64,000 bases of DNA, taken from the NCBI GenBank assembly GCA_032716605.1, contig CM064481.1:21942811-22006810 (forward strand), written 5' to 3'. This document shows, piece by piece, positions 1 to 10,045 of the stretch. Source of the stretch: Paralithodes platypus. Its lineage: Eukaryota; Arthropoda; Malacostraca; Decapoda; Lithodidae. The translations under genes were made by a program, and so were the position numbers. Every line of letters begins with the position of its first letter. The stretch's first letter is position 1. The notes beneath the pieces are model-generated. The model had not been told where the DNA came from and made no database searches. It saw only the letters and a list, made by a program, of their open reading frames with translations.

Positions 1-1
1 C

Positions 2-2011
2 CTTGGTCTGCCGTATGTTTTGTTCGCTGCAAGAGAAGTACCTGGAGAGAGTCTCGGTTTCAGTCCGAATGAGCTTGTTTTCGGGCATCAGGTGAGGGGC
101 CCTCTCCACATGGTGAAGGAGATTTGGGAGGGTACCGCTAAGCCATGTTCTATGTTGAGATACGTCCTCGAGAGCAGGGAGAGAATGCTTAGAAGTCTGG
201 AGCTGGCAGGGCGTAATTTGGTGAGTTCGCAGGCCCGTATGAAGGACAGGTATGATACTAAGGCGAAACTCCGGGAGTTTCAGGTAGGTCAAGAGGTGTT
301 GGTCCTGTTGCCTTTGTCAGGTCATCCTCTGGCTGCCAAGTACGCTGGGCCTTATCGGGTGGTGTCAAAGATCTCCGATCTAGATTACCTAGTTGCCACT
401 CCAGACCGGAAGAAGCGTAACCAACTATGCCACATTAATTTGTTGAAGGAGTATGTGAGGCGCCCACCTGAGTCTCTAGCTGTCCCTGTGTTGACCTGCC
501 GCGGTCATGGTGGAGAAGGAGAGGGGGGCAGCAATGATCAGGTGGATGATAACTGGGATTGTCATGTCTCGGCTGATCAGTGGGCGGGGAATTCGAGCCA
601 ATGTGCGCACGATGCTCTGGCGCACCTGCCGGAGGAACAGCAGGTGGCAGTGCAGCGCCTGTTCGATTCATACCCCACTGTATTTGCCGAGCACCCAGGC
701 CTCACTACTCAAGCGGTGCATGATGTCAACGTAGGAAAGCACCCCCCCTTCAAGTCGATACCTTATCGGGTGCCACCCAATAAACTCCCAGCGCTCAGGG
801 ACGAGCTGGAGTATATGCTGGCGAGAGGCTTGATCGAGAAGGGGGCAGTACGGTGGACTTCTCCTGTCACTCTGCAGCCCAAACCTGATGGAAAAGTTCG
901 GTTCTGCATTGACTTTAGGCGGTTGAACGGGTTGACCCCCACCAATGCATATCCTCTTCCCCGGGTGGATGACAGTGTGGATAAGATCGGGAAAGCAAGG
1001 TACTTGACCAAGGTAGACCTCGTCAAAGGCTACTGGCAAGTACCACTGTCTGAGCGGGCTAAAGAGGTGTGCGGGTTTGTGGTGGATGGCAGTACTTACC
1101 GTTGCAACGTGATGCCATATGGTCTGAAAAATGCACCAGCCACTTTCCAGAGCTTAATGAACAACATCGTAGCAGACATCCCAAACTGTACTGTCTACCT
1201 TGATGACGTGATCATTTATGACAACGATTTCCAAAGTCACTGTGAGCACATAGAAGCCTTATTTAGTCAACTTAGTAAAGCAGGCTTGGTGGTTAATCTG
1301 GGCAAGTGTGACTTTGTGCAAGCCACGGTGCAGTATCTGGGGTTTGTGGTTGGGTTAGGGCAGGTGAGCCCGCCCCAACAGAAGATACAGGCTATTGACT
1401 TGTTCCCCAGACCGACCACCAAGCGGCAGATCATGAGATTTTTGGGCATGATTGGGTATTACCGCCGCTTTATAAGAGGCTGTTCTACTGTGTTAGCTCC
1501 TTTGACAGATCTACTAGCTAAAGATAAAAAGTTCCGCTGGGCACTTGAGTGTGAGCAGGCGTTTCGAGTAGTTAAACACCTTTTATGCACTCACCCTATC
1601 CTCAGGGCCCCGGACTTTGAACGACCATTTCAGTTGGCGACTGATGCCAGCGGAGTAGGGGCTGGTGCCGTACTTTTGCAGACAGACGAGGAAGGTCTTG
1701 AGCATCCAGTCAGTTTCTTTTCAAAGAAATTTAATTCAGCACAGAAAAACTATTCGGTTGTTGAAAAGGAACTGCTGGCAATCGTGTTAGCGCTCAGACA
1801 CTTTGAGGTTTATGTTCCTGCATATGGGCCAGTCGGGGTAGTGTATACCGACCACCACCCGCATAAATTCCTCAATCAATTCCACAACTGGAATATGAGG
1901 CTGACCAGATGGTCGCTCATGTTGCAAGAGTACAACTTAGACATTCGCCATATTGCCGGTTGTGAGAATGTGATTGCGGACTGTCTGTTGTGGGTGGAGG
2001 ATCCGGGGTAG
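2..2011 (+). CDS. pol: Ty3/Gypsy pol, Gmr1-like order (integrase C-terminus, reverse transcriptase, RNase H), 5' partial
   Basis: The frame is open from the window edge, so the true start lies upstream. The first ~45 residues are the end of an integrase core (LFAAREVPGESLGFSPNELV). An integrase C-terminal GPY-type module follows (residues ~90-147, LAAKYAGPYRVV). A spacer follows, then a Ty3/Gypsy reverse transcriptase at ~220-430 with FCIDFRRLN, MPYGLKNAPATFQ and the catalytic YLDD box at ~393-396. RNase H follows from ~540 (TDASG, then EKELLAI and YTDHH). The protein ends with a divergent IADCLLW where relatives usually have IADALSR. Integrase lies before RT in one unbroken frame. Most Ty3/Gypsy elements have RT-RNase H-integrase; the reversed order is known from the Gmr1 clade. 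No stops or frameshifts are seen in the 670 codons present, so this copy is young or recently active. The element's 3' LTR follows at 2512. Confidence 0.93.
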   Translation, partial: LGLPYVLFAAREVPGESLGFSPNELVFGHQVRGPLHMVKEIWEGTAKPCSMLRYVLESRERMLRSLELAGRNLVSSQARMKDRYDTKAKLREFQVGQEVLVLLPLSGHPLAAKYAGPYRVVSKISDLDYLVATPDRKKRNQLCHINLLKEYVRRPPESLAVPVLTCRGHGGEGEGGSNDQVDDNWDCHVSADQWAGNSSQCAHDALAHLPEEQQVAVQRLFDSYPTVFAEHPGLTTQAVHDVNVGKHPPFKSIPYRVPPNKLPALRDELEYMLARGLIEKGAVRWTSPVTLQPKPDGKVRFCIDFRRLNGLTPTNAYPLPRVDDSVDKIGKARYLTKVDLVKGYWQVPLSERAKEVCGFVVDGSTYRCNVMPYGLKNAPATFQSLMNNIVADIPNCTVYLDDVIIYDNDFQSHCEHIEALFSQLSKAGLVVNLGKCDFVQATVQYLGFVVGLGQVSPPQQKIQAIDLFPRPTTKRQIMRFLGMIGYYRRFIRGCSTVLAPLTDLLAKDKKFRWALECEQAFRVVKHLLCTHPILRAPDFERPFQLATDASGVGAGAVLLQTDEEGLEHPVSFFSKKFNSAQKNYSVVEKELLAIVLALRHFEVYVPAYGPVGVVYTDHHPHKFLNQFHNWNMRLTRWSLMLQEYNLDIRHIAGCENVIADCLLWVEDPG

Positions 2012-2511
2012 GCTACCACAGTATGTTGGTATAGCCTCCTGTCTTGGCTCGCGGTGTATTTTTGCGCTGGTGCTTGTTGGCTCGCGTGTGTAGCATCAGC
2101 GTAGGGTCGCAGGGCAGGAGTTGTTGGCTTTGATTAGAAGAAAATTAGGCTACATCTATAGTAGCCGTCAAAAAACAACATTAAAATAAAATATGAAAAA
2201 TTAAATAAAAACTTTCTATTTAATAATTAATTTTAAGATAATATTGTAGCTGAGTACTGAGTGCAGATGATTTTCCCTCAGTAGGCTGTGCTTCTTAAAG
2301 CTCGCTCTGGGAGCACAATGTTATGAATTAATGTATTATAGTTGGGAAAGGTGATAAGATTTTTTTATATAAAAATGTTGTTGTATTTTTTTTTGAGGAG
2401 ACTGAGCTTGCATTCCATGAGTGGCAGAGTGGTTAGGAGTGGCAGATTTTAGCGACATTCTGCCTGTTCAGATATGGGCTCATGGTTGAGTGTCCCATAT
2501 CTTGGGGGGGG
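2012..2511 (+). other. 3' untranslated region and polypurine tract of the Gypsy element
   Basis: About 500 nt without a convincing gene separate the pol stop codon from the LTR. It contains an AT-rich stretch near 2160-2240. It ends in a run of eight G residues (2504-2511) directly before the TGTGACG of the LTR. That is the position and composition expected of the polypurine tract that primes plus-strand DNA synthesis. Confidence 0.75.
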
Positions 2512-4222
2512 TGTGACGCCTCCCGGCGTTAGCAGAATGGTTGCGTGGGGCATTGCAGCTCGCTAGCGCTCGCCAGGATGGGGGGATAGGCTACAGTTGT
2601 CCTAGAATGATCTGCTTTATTTCATTAGTGTCGTGTTGCCACAGACAGTCTAGAAGTGGTCTTTGTTTTGGTCTGTGGCCGTGCCTTATATTTTATATTC
2701 GCTATAATATAAATGTTGCTTGTGTGGGAGGCGAGCGAGAGAGTGTGAAGGAGTACACCCAGCAGCGTGGTGAGCTATGACACGGCTCGCTTGGGCGCTG
2801 ACGGCGTTGGCGGCCGGGTGGTCAACTACAGTAGTCCCTTCCCGTCGCTGCCTCGTGTTTTTTACCAGCTCAGAGCTTGCCTGACACGCGTATCGCCTAC
2901 ATACTTTGCAATTCTGTCCCCCATACTCGCTACTTTGCATACTATTTCTCTCTCTCGACTTCTCCTTTCTCATTCTCTAATCTTTATTAAACTCAACATC
3001 CCTTCTGGTTTCAGCATAGACGTTCACCGTCGACCAGTCGTATTGTACGCGAAGCTCTCAGATATTTCCATGTATTAGGTTAAGGAGGTATTATGCTTTA
3101 TTGAGGTTTAGAGAGACGGACTTTTCCGTATGTGTCCTCTCTCGGGAAGGTTGTAGACCGGTATATGTCTCCCTTGCAAGGTGTTGAGTGATTCTTCTTG
3201 GTTATCTAAAGCTAGACTAGGGGTAAGGTTACTGTGTCGTTGTCTCCGATGTGTGCAGTGTTAGCTAAGGTCTGCACGACATCGACAGGTACTGTGGGAG
3301 CCTAAGTTGTCTTCGGGTTGGTTTACTTTGCGAGCACAGCGCTGTGGTGTGAGAGGGCCATAGCCTATCCCTCACAACATAGTGCTGCCTCTTTGTGTTG
3401 ACTTCTGAGGGATCGCCAGGATAGAGCTAGGTACTAGAGACCTAGATTTATCAAGAGAGCATCCCCGTCATATAACGTAATCTTCATTATACCACCCTTG
3501 GACAACGTTAGGCTACGAGCCGCATGCTCGCCCATTGTTGCCCTGCCTTGATACCCCAGCTAGACTTTATTAACTGAGCAGACACTGGTTAGAGATAAGC
3601 CCCATTATTATATGTATGCAGCATTATTATTCACTGCACTTTTGAGCCGAGGTTCTTGTTGAGTTGCACAACCCGAGTAGGCTGTTGCGTTGTGTCACAA
3701 AGCATTTCTTTAGTTGTCGAGCATTACTACCTTTGCGCAGTCTTTATTATTCGCCTGCCTATTATTACTATATGTCCTAGCATTTATTGTGACCCGTATT
3801 CTGCATTATAATTGTTCAAGATTCTTTACGAACATCTTCCCAGCATCAGACTTATTTCAGAAGTTTCCAGTTGATGTTGCAGGACTAGCATTGCACTTTC
3901 TTTAATACAGGAGTGCCAGTTATTTGAGTATCTACCGTAACGTTAAGTAATCACGTTAACTATCTTTTCTTTGTGTAACATAATCGAGTAATCTTTTACT
4001 GTTTGAGAATAGGCTGTTTCATTGAGCGTCAGCCTAGTGTGTGTGCACCAGTTACCGAGTCATAGGATACCTCGTTGTCCAGGCACGACTCAGGGCGGTA
4101 ATGGTGTTTTGTTTTCCAGTGTTTAAGGCAGGGGTTGGATCTAGTGTTACCGTTGTTGCTTTTTGCCATTATCTAGTCCAATGTTGAAGAGCCCTGTGTC
4201 TTTGAGAACCTGGATCGTAACA
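2512..4222 (+). repeat. 3' long terminal repeat of the Gmr1-like element (~1.7 kb)
   Basis: It starts with TGTGACGCC after the G-rich polypurine tract and ends with CGTAACA at 4222, so it has TG...CA ends. The sequence switches abruptly to LINE sequence at 4223. At ~1711 bp it is long for a Gypsy LTR. A related but diverged LTR ends in the same GTCGTAACA motif at 34569. Shared blocks include the segment around GAGATCTGGACTTACCAAGA and its counterpart near 3440, TAGACTTTATTA, and a TCTAGTCCAAT block near each 3' end. A TATA-like AT stretch at ~2690-2715 may be the promoter, but this is a guess. The 5' LTR lies outside the window. Confidence 0.8.
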
Positions 4223-5475
4223 CCACTCTATCACAAAATGAGTTCTTTGCCTTTTCAAGCCTATGTCTTTCTTTCTTTCTAAATTTTCTTAGAGTGTCCT
4301 CTCGTTCTTGTTCCCTTCCGCATCAAGAAGATACCTTCACACACATCCTCATCATACTTTCCTGACACTATCTTAAAAGTCTCTATCATATCCCCTCTCT
4401 TTCTCCTATATGCCAGTGTCGGAAGTCCCAGTGTCCTCAACCTCTGCTCATAACCCGCGTTCTTCAACGTTGGTACTAGCTTGCTAGCTCTCCTCTGCAC
4501 CTTCTCCACTGCTTCTATAATATTACCATGTATGGAGCCCACACCTGGTTCGCATATTCCAGGTGCGGCCTAACCAGCGCTGTATAGAGATTCCTGAATA
4601 TTTCTTCGTCAAGTGACACAAATGTCCTCCTTATCAGCCCTACAATTCTATTGGCTTTGTTTATCTTTTTCGCTAAATGTTCTGAGAAATTTAACTTATT
4701 GTCTATCACTACTCCTATATCCTTTTCTGCATTCACTTCCTCCATCGCTTCATACATGCTGTATCCTACCTTGTCTATCTTGCTAGTCCCAATCCGCATG
4801 TACTTGCATTTTTTTGGATGAAAAGGCATTAACCAATGTTCAGACCATCCCTTCATGCCCTCCACATCTCCTTGAAGCAAACCCACATCTTCCATACTCC
4901 TCACTCTTCTATACAGCTTAGTGTCATCCGCATACAGGTATATCTCACTTCCATTGGTTATAACTTCAGGTAAGTCGTTGATAAATATAACGAACAGTAG
5001 TGGTCCCAACACAGATCCCTGAGGTACCCCACTTGTAATTTCCCTCCACTCCGAGCCTATTCCATTCACCAGTACCCTCTGTCTCCGATCTTTCAGGAAG
5101 GCTTCTATCCATTTCACACATTTCTCCCCTATACTATAGCGTCTAACTTTCTCTATTAACCTTTTGTGGGACCTTATCGAAGGCCTTCATAAAATTGCAA
5201 TATACCACGTCTATTACATCACCATCCTCCAGAGTTTGCATCCAATCATCTACCACCTTAATTAGCTGTAGTACCGTCGACCTCCCCGGCAAGAATCCGA
5301 ACTGTCTCCCACTGAAAAGTTGGTTTGACTTCATATGCTCCATTATTCCTTCTCTAATTACCGTTTCCATTAGTTTACACACAACACTTGTCAAACTGAC
5401 TGGTCTATAATTTCCTGGGTCATTTCTCTTTCCCTTCTTAAATATATCTGTTAGGTTCGCCTCTCTTATTGGAAC
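4223..5475 (-). pseudogene. CR1-like (Jockey superfamily) LINE reverse transcriptase, truncated copy 1
   Basis: It is a non-LTR retrotransposon RT remnant on the minus strand, in three frame segments (5143-5394, 4515-5117, 4279-4542). Motifs include GRQFGFLPGRSTVLQ, TSGVPQGSVLGPLLF and an intact YADDTKLY box, then the C-terminal RPHLEYANQVWAPY. Compared with the copy at 25254-27038, it lost 2 nt near 5163 (after FDKVPQ), shifting the frame, and has a second change near 4525 (loss of the KDIEAVE segment frame). Its 5' side stops at ~5475. Its 3' side stops exactly at the LTR end. This suggests the Gypsy element inserted into this LINE and that the LINE 3' end lies left of the window. Clade assignment rests on motif style only. 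Confidence 0.88.
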
Positions 5476-8100
5476 TGTCTAGGATGTTTCGGCTTGTTTG
5501 CAGAGACTGACTAAAATGCAGCCATCTCAGGTCTTAGCAACAGAGCATGAACCTCATTCCAGGTCGTTTTGTGGAATCAATCTACCTGTGAACAGAGGTG
5601 AAGGGAAAACTCGAGTAACAATATCTTTGGGCATATTCTTGGGCAATTGGATGCGCGGATCCTGTCTAGCTCTAGCTGCCTCAAAAATAGCAATATTGAC
5701 ATCCCTAGTGGTCATCAGAAAATTAACGTGAAGTTCTTCTGATAGAATGAAGTGCAGACCTAAAGTTTTGTTCAGGGATAGAATCTGCTACTTGCCTCAT
5801 GGCTTGTGCACGTTGTTGCTGTGTGATAAATTTGACAGCAACCTATGGGCTCTTTTGACGCAGTCTAAAGTCTTTGTCAATCAGTGCAGGCGTAGGTGTA
5901 TTAATCATGGGGTCACTAGCTGGTTTACAAACTATTTTTGGATCTCTGAGGTAATCCCAGAACTCCTGGGGAATAGAGTCAGAGTTGTATACCTACATAG
6001 TGGCAAATTGGTGATCCTCCAATGGGAGTTTGATGGGTGTGGGGGAGGGGGGGCATCACCCCAAGACAAGGCTAATTTCTCTGCCTCAGTCACCCATTAC
6101 GGCCATGGACCCTAACTTAGAGTGGGTACCTCCGAAATAGAAGTTTTGTTCTCAAAAAAAATTTGTGGAGCCACCTACGGACTTTGAGAGATTAGAGAGA
6201 TTTAACCCCTTAGACCCGGTTGGGCTCTGAGAAACCCATAAAAAACACACCCCGCGCTTCCCGGAAGGGCTCTGAGGCACCGGCAGCTTGAAAGCCTGTA
6301 AGCTTGGTGTGCGAGGTGTCCGTCCGACGCATGTAAACAACAGCCGGTTGGACCGACGCCGCGCATCTCCGACCACAAGAAGGAGAGGCGTCCTTGTTCG
6401 TGTGTGCCTGTATGTTATTGTTAAGTAGTGATAAGTAGTGTAAAGTGGCTGATATCGCCACAAAGTTATCTCCACGGAAATCGTCATCACAACTAAACCA
6501 GTTGACTTAGAGAGCTCTACTCAACGCCATTCTACAGGTACGAAACACATCTATGCTTGGGGATGCGCGGGAATGCGGAAGCAGTCAAAATCACAAAGAT
6601 ACGGTAGCCTAGGCAAGACGTTTTTTCGGCCAAAACCCCTGGGTTTCGGGGAATATATATGAAATACATAGCCGGGGCTGGAGGGTTAATGGCGTTATGT
6701 CCATCCGCCTTACTCACATCAGACCCTGGTTTGAAGCGCTTACCCGAAGGCACTGTGGGTGTCTGTGTGCAAGTAAAGTACTTAGCATCCAACAGAGATG
6801 GGAAGGGTTTTATGATTACTTCCAGCAATCGGTCTTCTGCATCTTTGTATGTAGATGCCTACGCTCATTCGTTTTAATAATCCACTCATTTGGTATTGGC
6901 ACCAAGTCTGAATGACCTGTGTCAGCATTAGTAGGTGCTACCCTGGTAATTGTTTCCAGTATCGAGATTCACCAATTAGTAGAGGGGGAGGCATCTTGAA
7001 CATTTCATGAGCAGGTTGTTTAGGCTGGACAGGTAAATGAGACAGTGGAACTGTGTCTGGTATGGCATGTTGTAACATGGATGGAGCAAGAGACCTACTT
7101 TGGAGATCTCGGATAGCCTTATCTAAAGACGTAAATTTCTGTTCCATTTTGTCTGTCAACTCATGCATAGAGTTAAGAAAAATACCTGAAGTTTACGAAA
7201 CAAGCCACCAGGCGGGCTCTGAGTAGGGACTATATCAGGAAACTCTTCTTAACTTTGTTTTAAAGGAGAACCATGGTACTCATTCTCACTCCACCTCTCC
7301 TCAGTATGGTTACTGGTTTCCAAATCATACCCCCTTACCACAGCATTGCTTATGACCAAAGGTTCTGGGGTATCATTAGGAAGTACTTTTTTTTTTTCCG
7401 TATTATCCCAATCGTACTGTAACCCAAATGTCTGGAGCTGCCAGAGAAGGATCTAAACGAACAGGTAAGTCCGTAGAAGGCTGAATAGGTGATTAGTGTA
7501 TGGGTTTATGTACTTCAGCTTCCATATTCACCTGAATCAGTTTTAGGGTGAATTAATGTGGGTGGAGCAAGCAACTGGGTTATTCAGATTGCTGTTCAAT
7601 AGTATCAGCTAACTGTACTAGGGAAAGTGGAGGGGGACTGATACCCTCAGAACTTGGAACTTGGATGAGACAGGTAATTTATGTTTTTTGATGTAACAGG
7701 GTTAGCAGGGTGACTGACCACATTAGACAATGTCAAAAGTCTGGGGGTATGTGGGGTAGAATGCAGGATTTTGGAATTAAGACACTTAGCAGGTAGCCTT
7801 CTATTTTGAGATTTGCTCACTTTCTTCTGTTTATTTACTGGAAGACTATGATACTGGCCGACCTATGTCTTTTCCTGCTAGATCCAGACATTTTCTTGTC
7901 AGGAGATGGGGAGGAGCTAGGGGTTCTAGAAAAGTATATTTCTTAAAAAAGCTTACAACTTTACCTCCATAATACCTGGAGATTTTGTTAAAAGTATCTG
8001 AAATGTAAGACTTTACCGAACCCCACACAGATAATAACACTTGTTTGCATGTGACCGAGGGTATAAATGTTTTTTTGGGTCATGGTAATTAACAAAAATA
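5476..8100 (-). pseudogene. Decayed gag of a minus-strand DIRS-like element (family 2, copy 1)
   Basis: No long ORF survives, but minus-strand pieces line up with the gag of DIRS copy A (28688-31306). Near 6700-6940 there is a block with VPIPNEWII and EDRLLEVIIKPFPSLLDAKY, matching copy A's LPVPREWVI and LGNVLDVNIKAIPSYYHQDY. Near 5530-5740 there is IAIFEAARARQDPRIQLPK, matching copy A's TALLEAVRARQDLRMSLVRK. The order is the same in both. The same decayed gag recurs at 58.6-60.7 kb, where the DNA can also be followed base by base. A coiled-coil-like piece (MEQKFTSLDKAIRDLQS) lies at 6938-7168. The 3' part of the element is missing at ~5476, where it abuts the 5' end of LINE copy 1. A piggyBac-type MITE interrupts it at 6202-6689. 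Function as Gag is inferred from the alignment. Confidence 0.72.
6202..6689. mobile_element. piggyBac-derived MITE in the family 2 gag
   Basis: Both ends are TTAA (6202-6205 and 6686-6689) with inverted ends TTAACCCCTTAGACCCGG and, inverted on the right, TTAACCCTCCAGCCCCGG. The last ~180 bp resemble the right end of the complete piggyBac at 34888-38732, including a shared CTACTCAACG...CATTCTACA block. It is therefore probably an internally deleted relative of that family. The homologous gag copy at 59553-59556 has a single TTAA in the matching context (GAGAGATTTAATGG), which is the empty site. It has no coding capacity. Confidence 0.88.
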
Positions 8101-8620
8101 TGATTAGTGACTTAGTCCTTTAGTGACTTAGTCACTTAGCCGGTGAACCGGAAACGTTTAGTGTTTTGTAAAAATGAACTCGCCTTTAAAATATGAGGTG
8201 TTAGGCTCCTCAGTGGTTATCACTTGGCCGAAGGAGATCGTTCTAATTGTTGAAAAGATTCTTCTCCGGTAATGTAGCAGCTCTCCTGAGCCTGTGAATA
8301 ATACCAAGGAGTCAATGTTGCATAGTGGGAATAATGCCGGAATTATTAGGCTTACTGTACAGTACTTAAATTTGGCAAAAAATAGGAAACTACCCTTGTA
8401 TCGTTTATTTTAAATAAACTATAGTTGCCGCTTATGTAAGAAATAGCCTAATGAATTATTACCTGGTATCAATGGATATAATTACTCGGTAATTTTATAG
8501 TCAGGTATAGCCTAGTCTTAATTACACGCTAAGACTAATATATTTGTAAACTTGGCAACATAGAGGATAAGTGTAACCGGTCAACTTAAGCTCTGATATT
8601 TAATGTAATTCTGAAAGTAG
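8101..8620 (-). other. 5' region of family 2 DIRS element, no gene
   Basis: There is no ORF of note. The sequence is alignable with 60900-61500 (shared CACTTAGCCGGTGAACC and TTCTTCTCCGGTA), so it belongs to the same repeated element, upstream of gag on the minus strand. Confidence 0.6.
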
Positions 8621-8989
8621 TGTTAAATTACTGGTACCCGGGCCTGTCTCTTAATATGGTATGACAAAGCCTAGGGTAACCGGCAAAATTAATATTTGCC
8701 TCCATTATTGCAACCCGGGCTTGTCCTATTATAGTATGACAAAGCCTAGAGTATCCAACAAAATAATATCTGCCTTAATTATTGTGAACCGGGCTTGTCT
8801 TTATTATAGTATAACAAAGCCTAGAGTACCCGGCAAAATTTATCTTTGTTTCCATTACTGGGACTCTGGTCTGTCTTTATTAAAGTATGACAAAGCTTAG
8901 AGTACCCGTCAAAATACTATCCATTTCCATTACTGGCACCCGGACTTGTCCTTGTTATGGTATGCCACAGCCTAGAGTAGACCTAACCG
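8621..8989. repeat. Minisatellite, about five units of ~77 bp
   Basis: There are diverged tandem units, each with a CCCGGGC(C/T)TGTC start, then ATGACAAAGCCTAGAGTA, CCGGCAAAAT and CCATTA(C/T)TG. The array resumes after an RTE-like LINE insertion (9002-9620), and similar units recur at 9633-10020, 13972-14340 and 61500-63010. It lies in the 5' leader of the family 2 DIRS element. No coding function is apparent. Confidence 0.8.
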
Positions 8990-9001
8990 GTACACATAGA
9001 T

Positions 9002-9620
9002 CTATTCTATCTATCTATCTAGATGCTCAGGCCCAATCCCCATTTTGGGGGTAGCCGACTCAAGACAGAGCAAGAACAGGGAAAACACAAAAACAACATA
9101 AAACAACAAATAAACACAGATAAAAAGCACAAACTCACACACATCCAGGTCACCCAGGAGAAGACCCAGAGACCAGGGTCACCAAGGTCGCTCCAGCACT
9201 CCCCCGGCCCCCGACCACCCGGAGAGGTTCCGATCTCGGCAGGCAGAAATGCAGCGGAGCCAAAGCCACAAGCCCTCCCACCACACTTCCAGGCGCACCC
9301 TTCATATTAATCGTCTCCCAGGGCCAGGCGCCTGATGGACTATTATCTAGTCCAACTTGCGCCCGACCCCTTACTCCAAATGACCACGTGTTCACTCAAC
9401 TATTCACAAGCATTCTCCATTCACTCCTGTCCACCACCACTTCCCCTGCCTGATCTATAGTCATTCCTCTATCATCCAAAGCCTTTCTTACACAGTCTCT
9501 CCATCTCAATGGGGGTCTTCCTGCCCTTCTATCTCCCCTTGTACCTGACTCACATATTCTCTTTGTAAGCCTTTCATCTCCCATTCGTTCAACATGACCA
9601 TACCAGCTCAGCACCCTTCT
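9002..9620 (-). mobile_element. 5'-truncated RTE-like LINE fragment with 12-bp target-site duplication
   Basis: GTACACATAGAT occurs at 8990-9001 and again at 9621-9632, a perfect duplication flanking the insert. The insert reads on the minus strand: an ORF end (9396-9620) with SWYGHVERMGDERLTKR and GRPPLRWRDCVRKAL, typical of the C-terminus of RTE-like polyproteins. A non-coding 3' region follows and then a (TAGA)n tail at ~9003-9021. The copy is only ~620 bp and cannot code for RT. It split a pre-existing minisatellite. Confidence 0.9.
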
Positions 9621-9632
9621 GTACACATAGAT

Positions 9633-10045
9633 AGCCGTCTCAATTATTTGTACCCGGGGCTGTCATTATGATACTGTGAACAACCCTGTTCTGTCTTTAT
9701 TAAAGTATGACAAAGCCTAGAGTACCCGGCAAAATAATATCAGTTTGGCATTGTAATATCACCCGTCAATTACTGATACCCGGGCCTGTCTTTATATTTA
9801 TTAGACAAGGCCTAGCGGACCCGGGGCTCTACTGGTGCCTGGGCCTGCTTGCCAGAGTAACCGGCTATAGGTTACTGGTACTCGGGCTTGGCATTGTAAT
9901 ATCACCCGTCAATTACTGATACTCGGGCCTGTCTTTATATTTATTAGACAAGGCCTAGCGGTCCCGGGGCTCTACTGGTGCTCGGGCCTGGTTGCCAGAG
10001 TAACCGGCTATTTATCTTTGTTTTGGTAATATGATACCAAAGGTA
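9633..10045. repeat. Minisatellite continuation with a ~141-bp near-identical duplication
   Basis: The CCCGGGCCTGTC / ACAA(A/G)GCCTAG units continue after the LINE insertion. Two copies of a ~141-bp block, from GGCATTGTAATATCACCCG to AGTAACCGGCTAT, start at ~9752 and ~9893 and differ at only a few positions, so this duplication is recent. Confidence 0.75.

Noticed and set aside
8661..8900. 79-codon ORF with a repeated MTKPRV motif
   Set aside because: It is only the translation of the ~77-bp minisatellite units; stops in other units argue against a gene.
10029..10045. Target-site duplication GATACCA for the tandem LINE array (also near 13963)
   Set aside because: The left copy does not lie directly at the LINE start, so the match may be chance.
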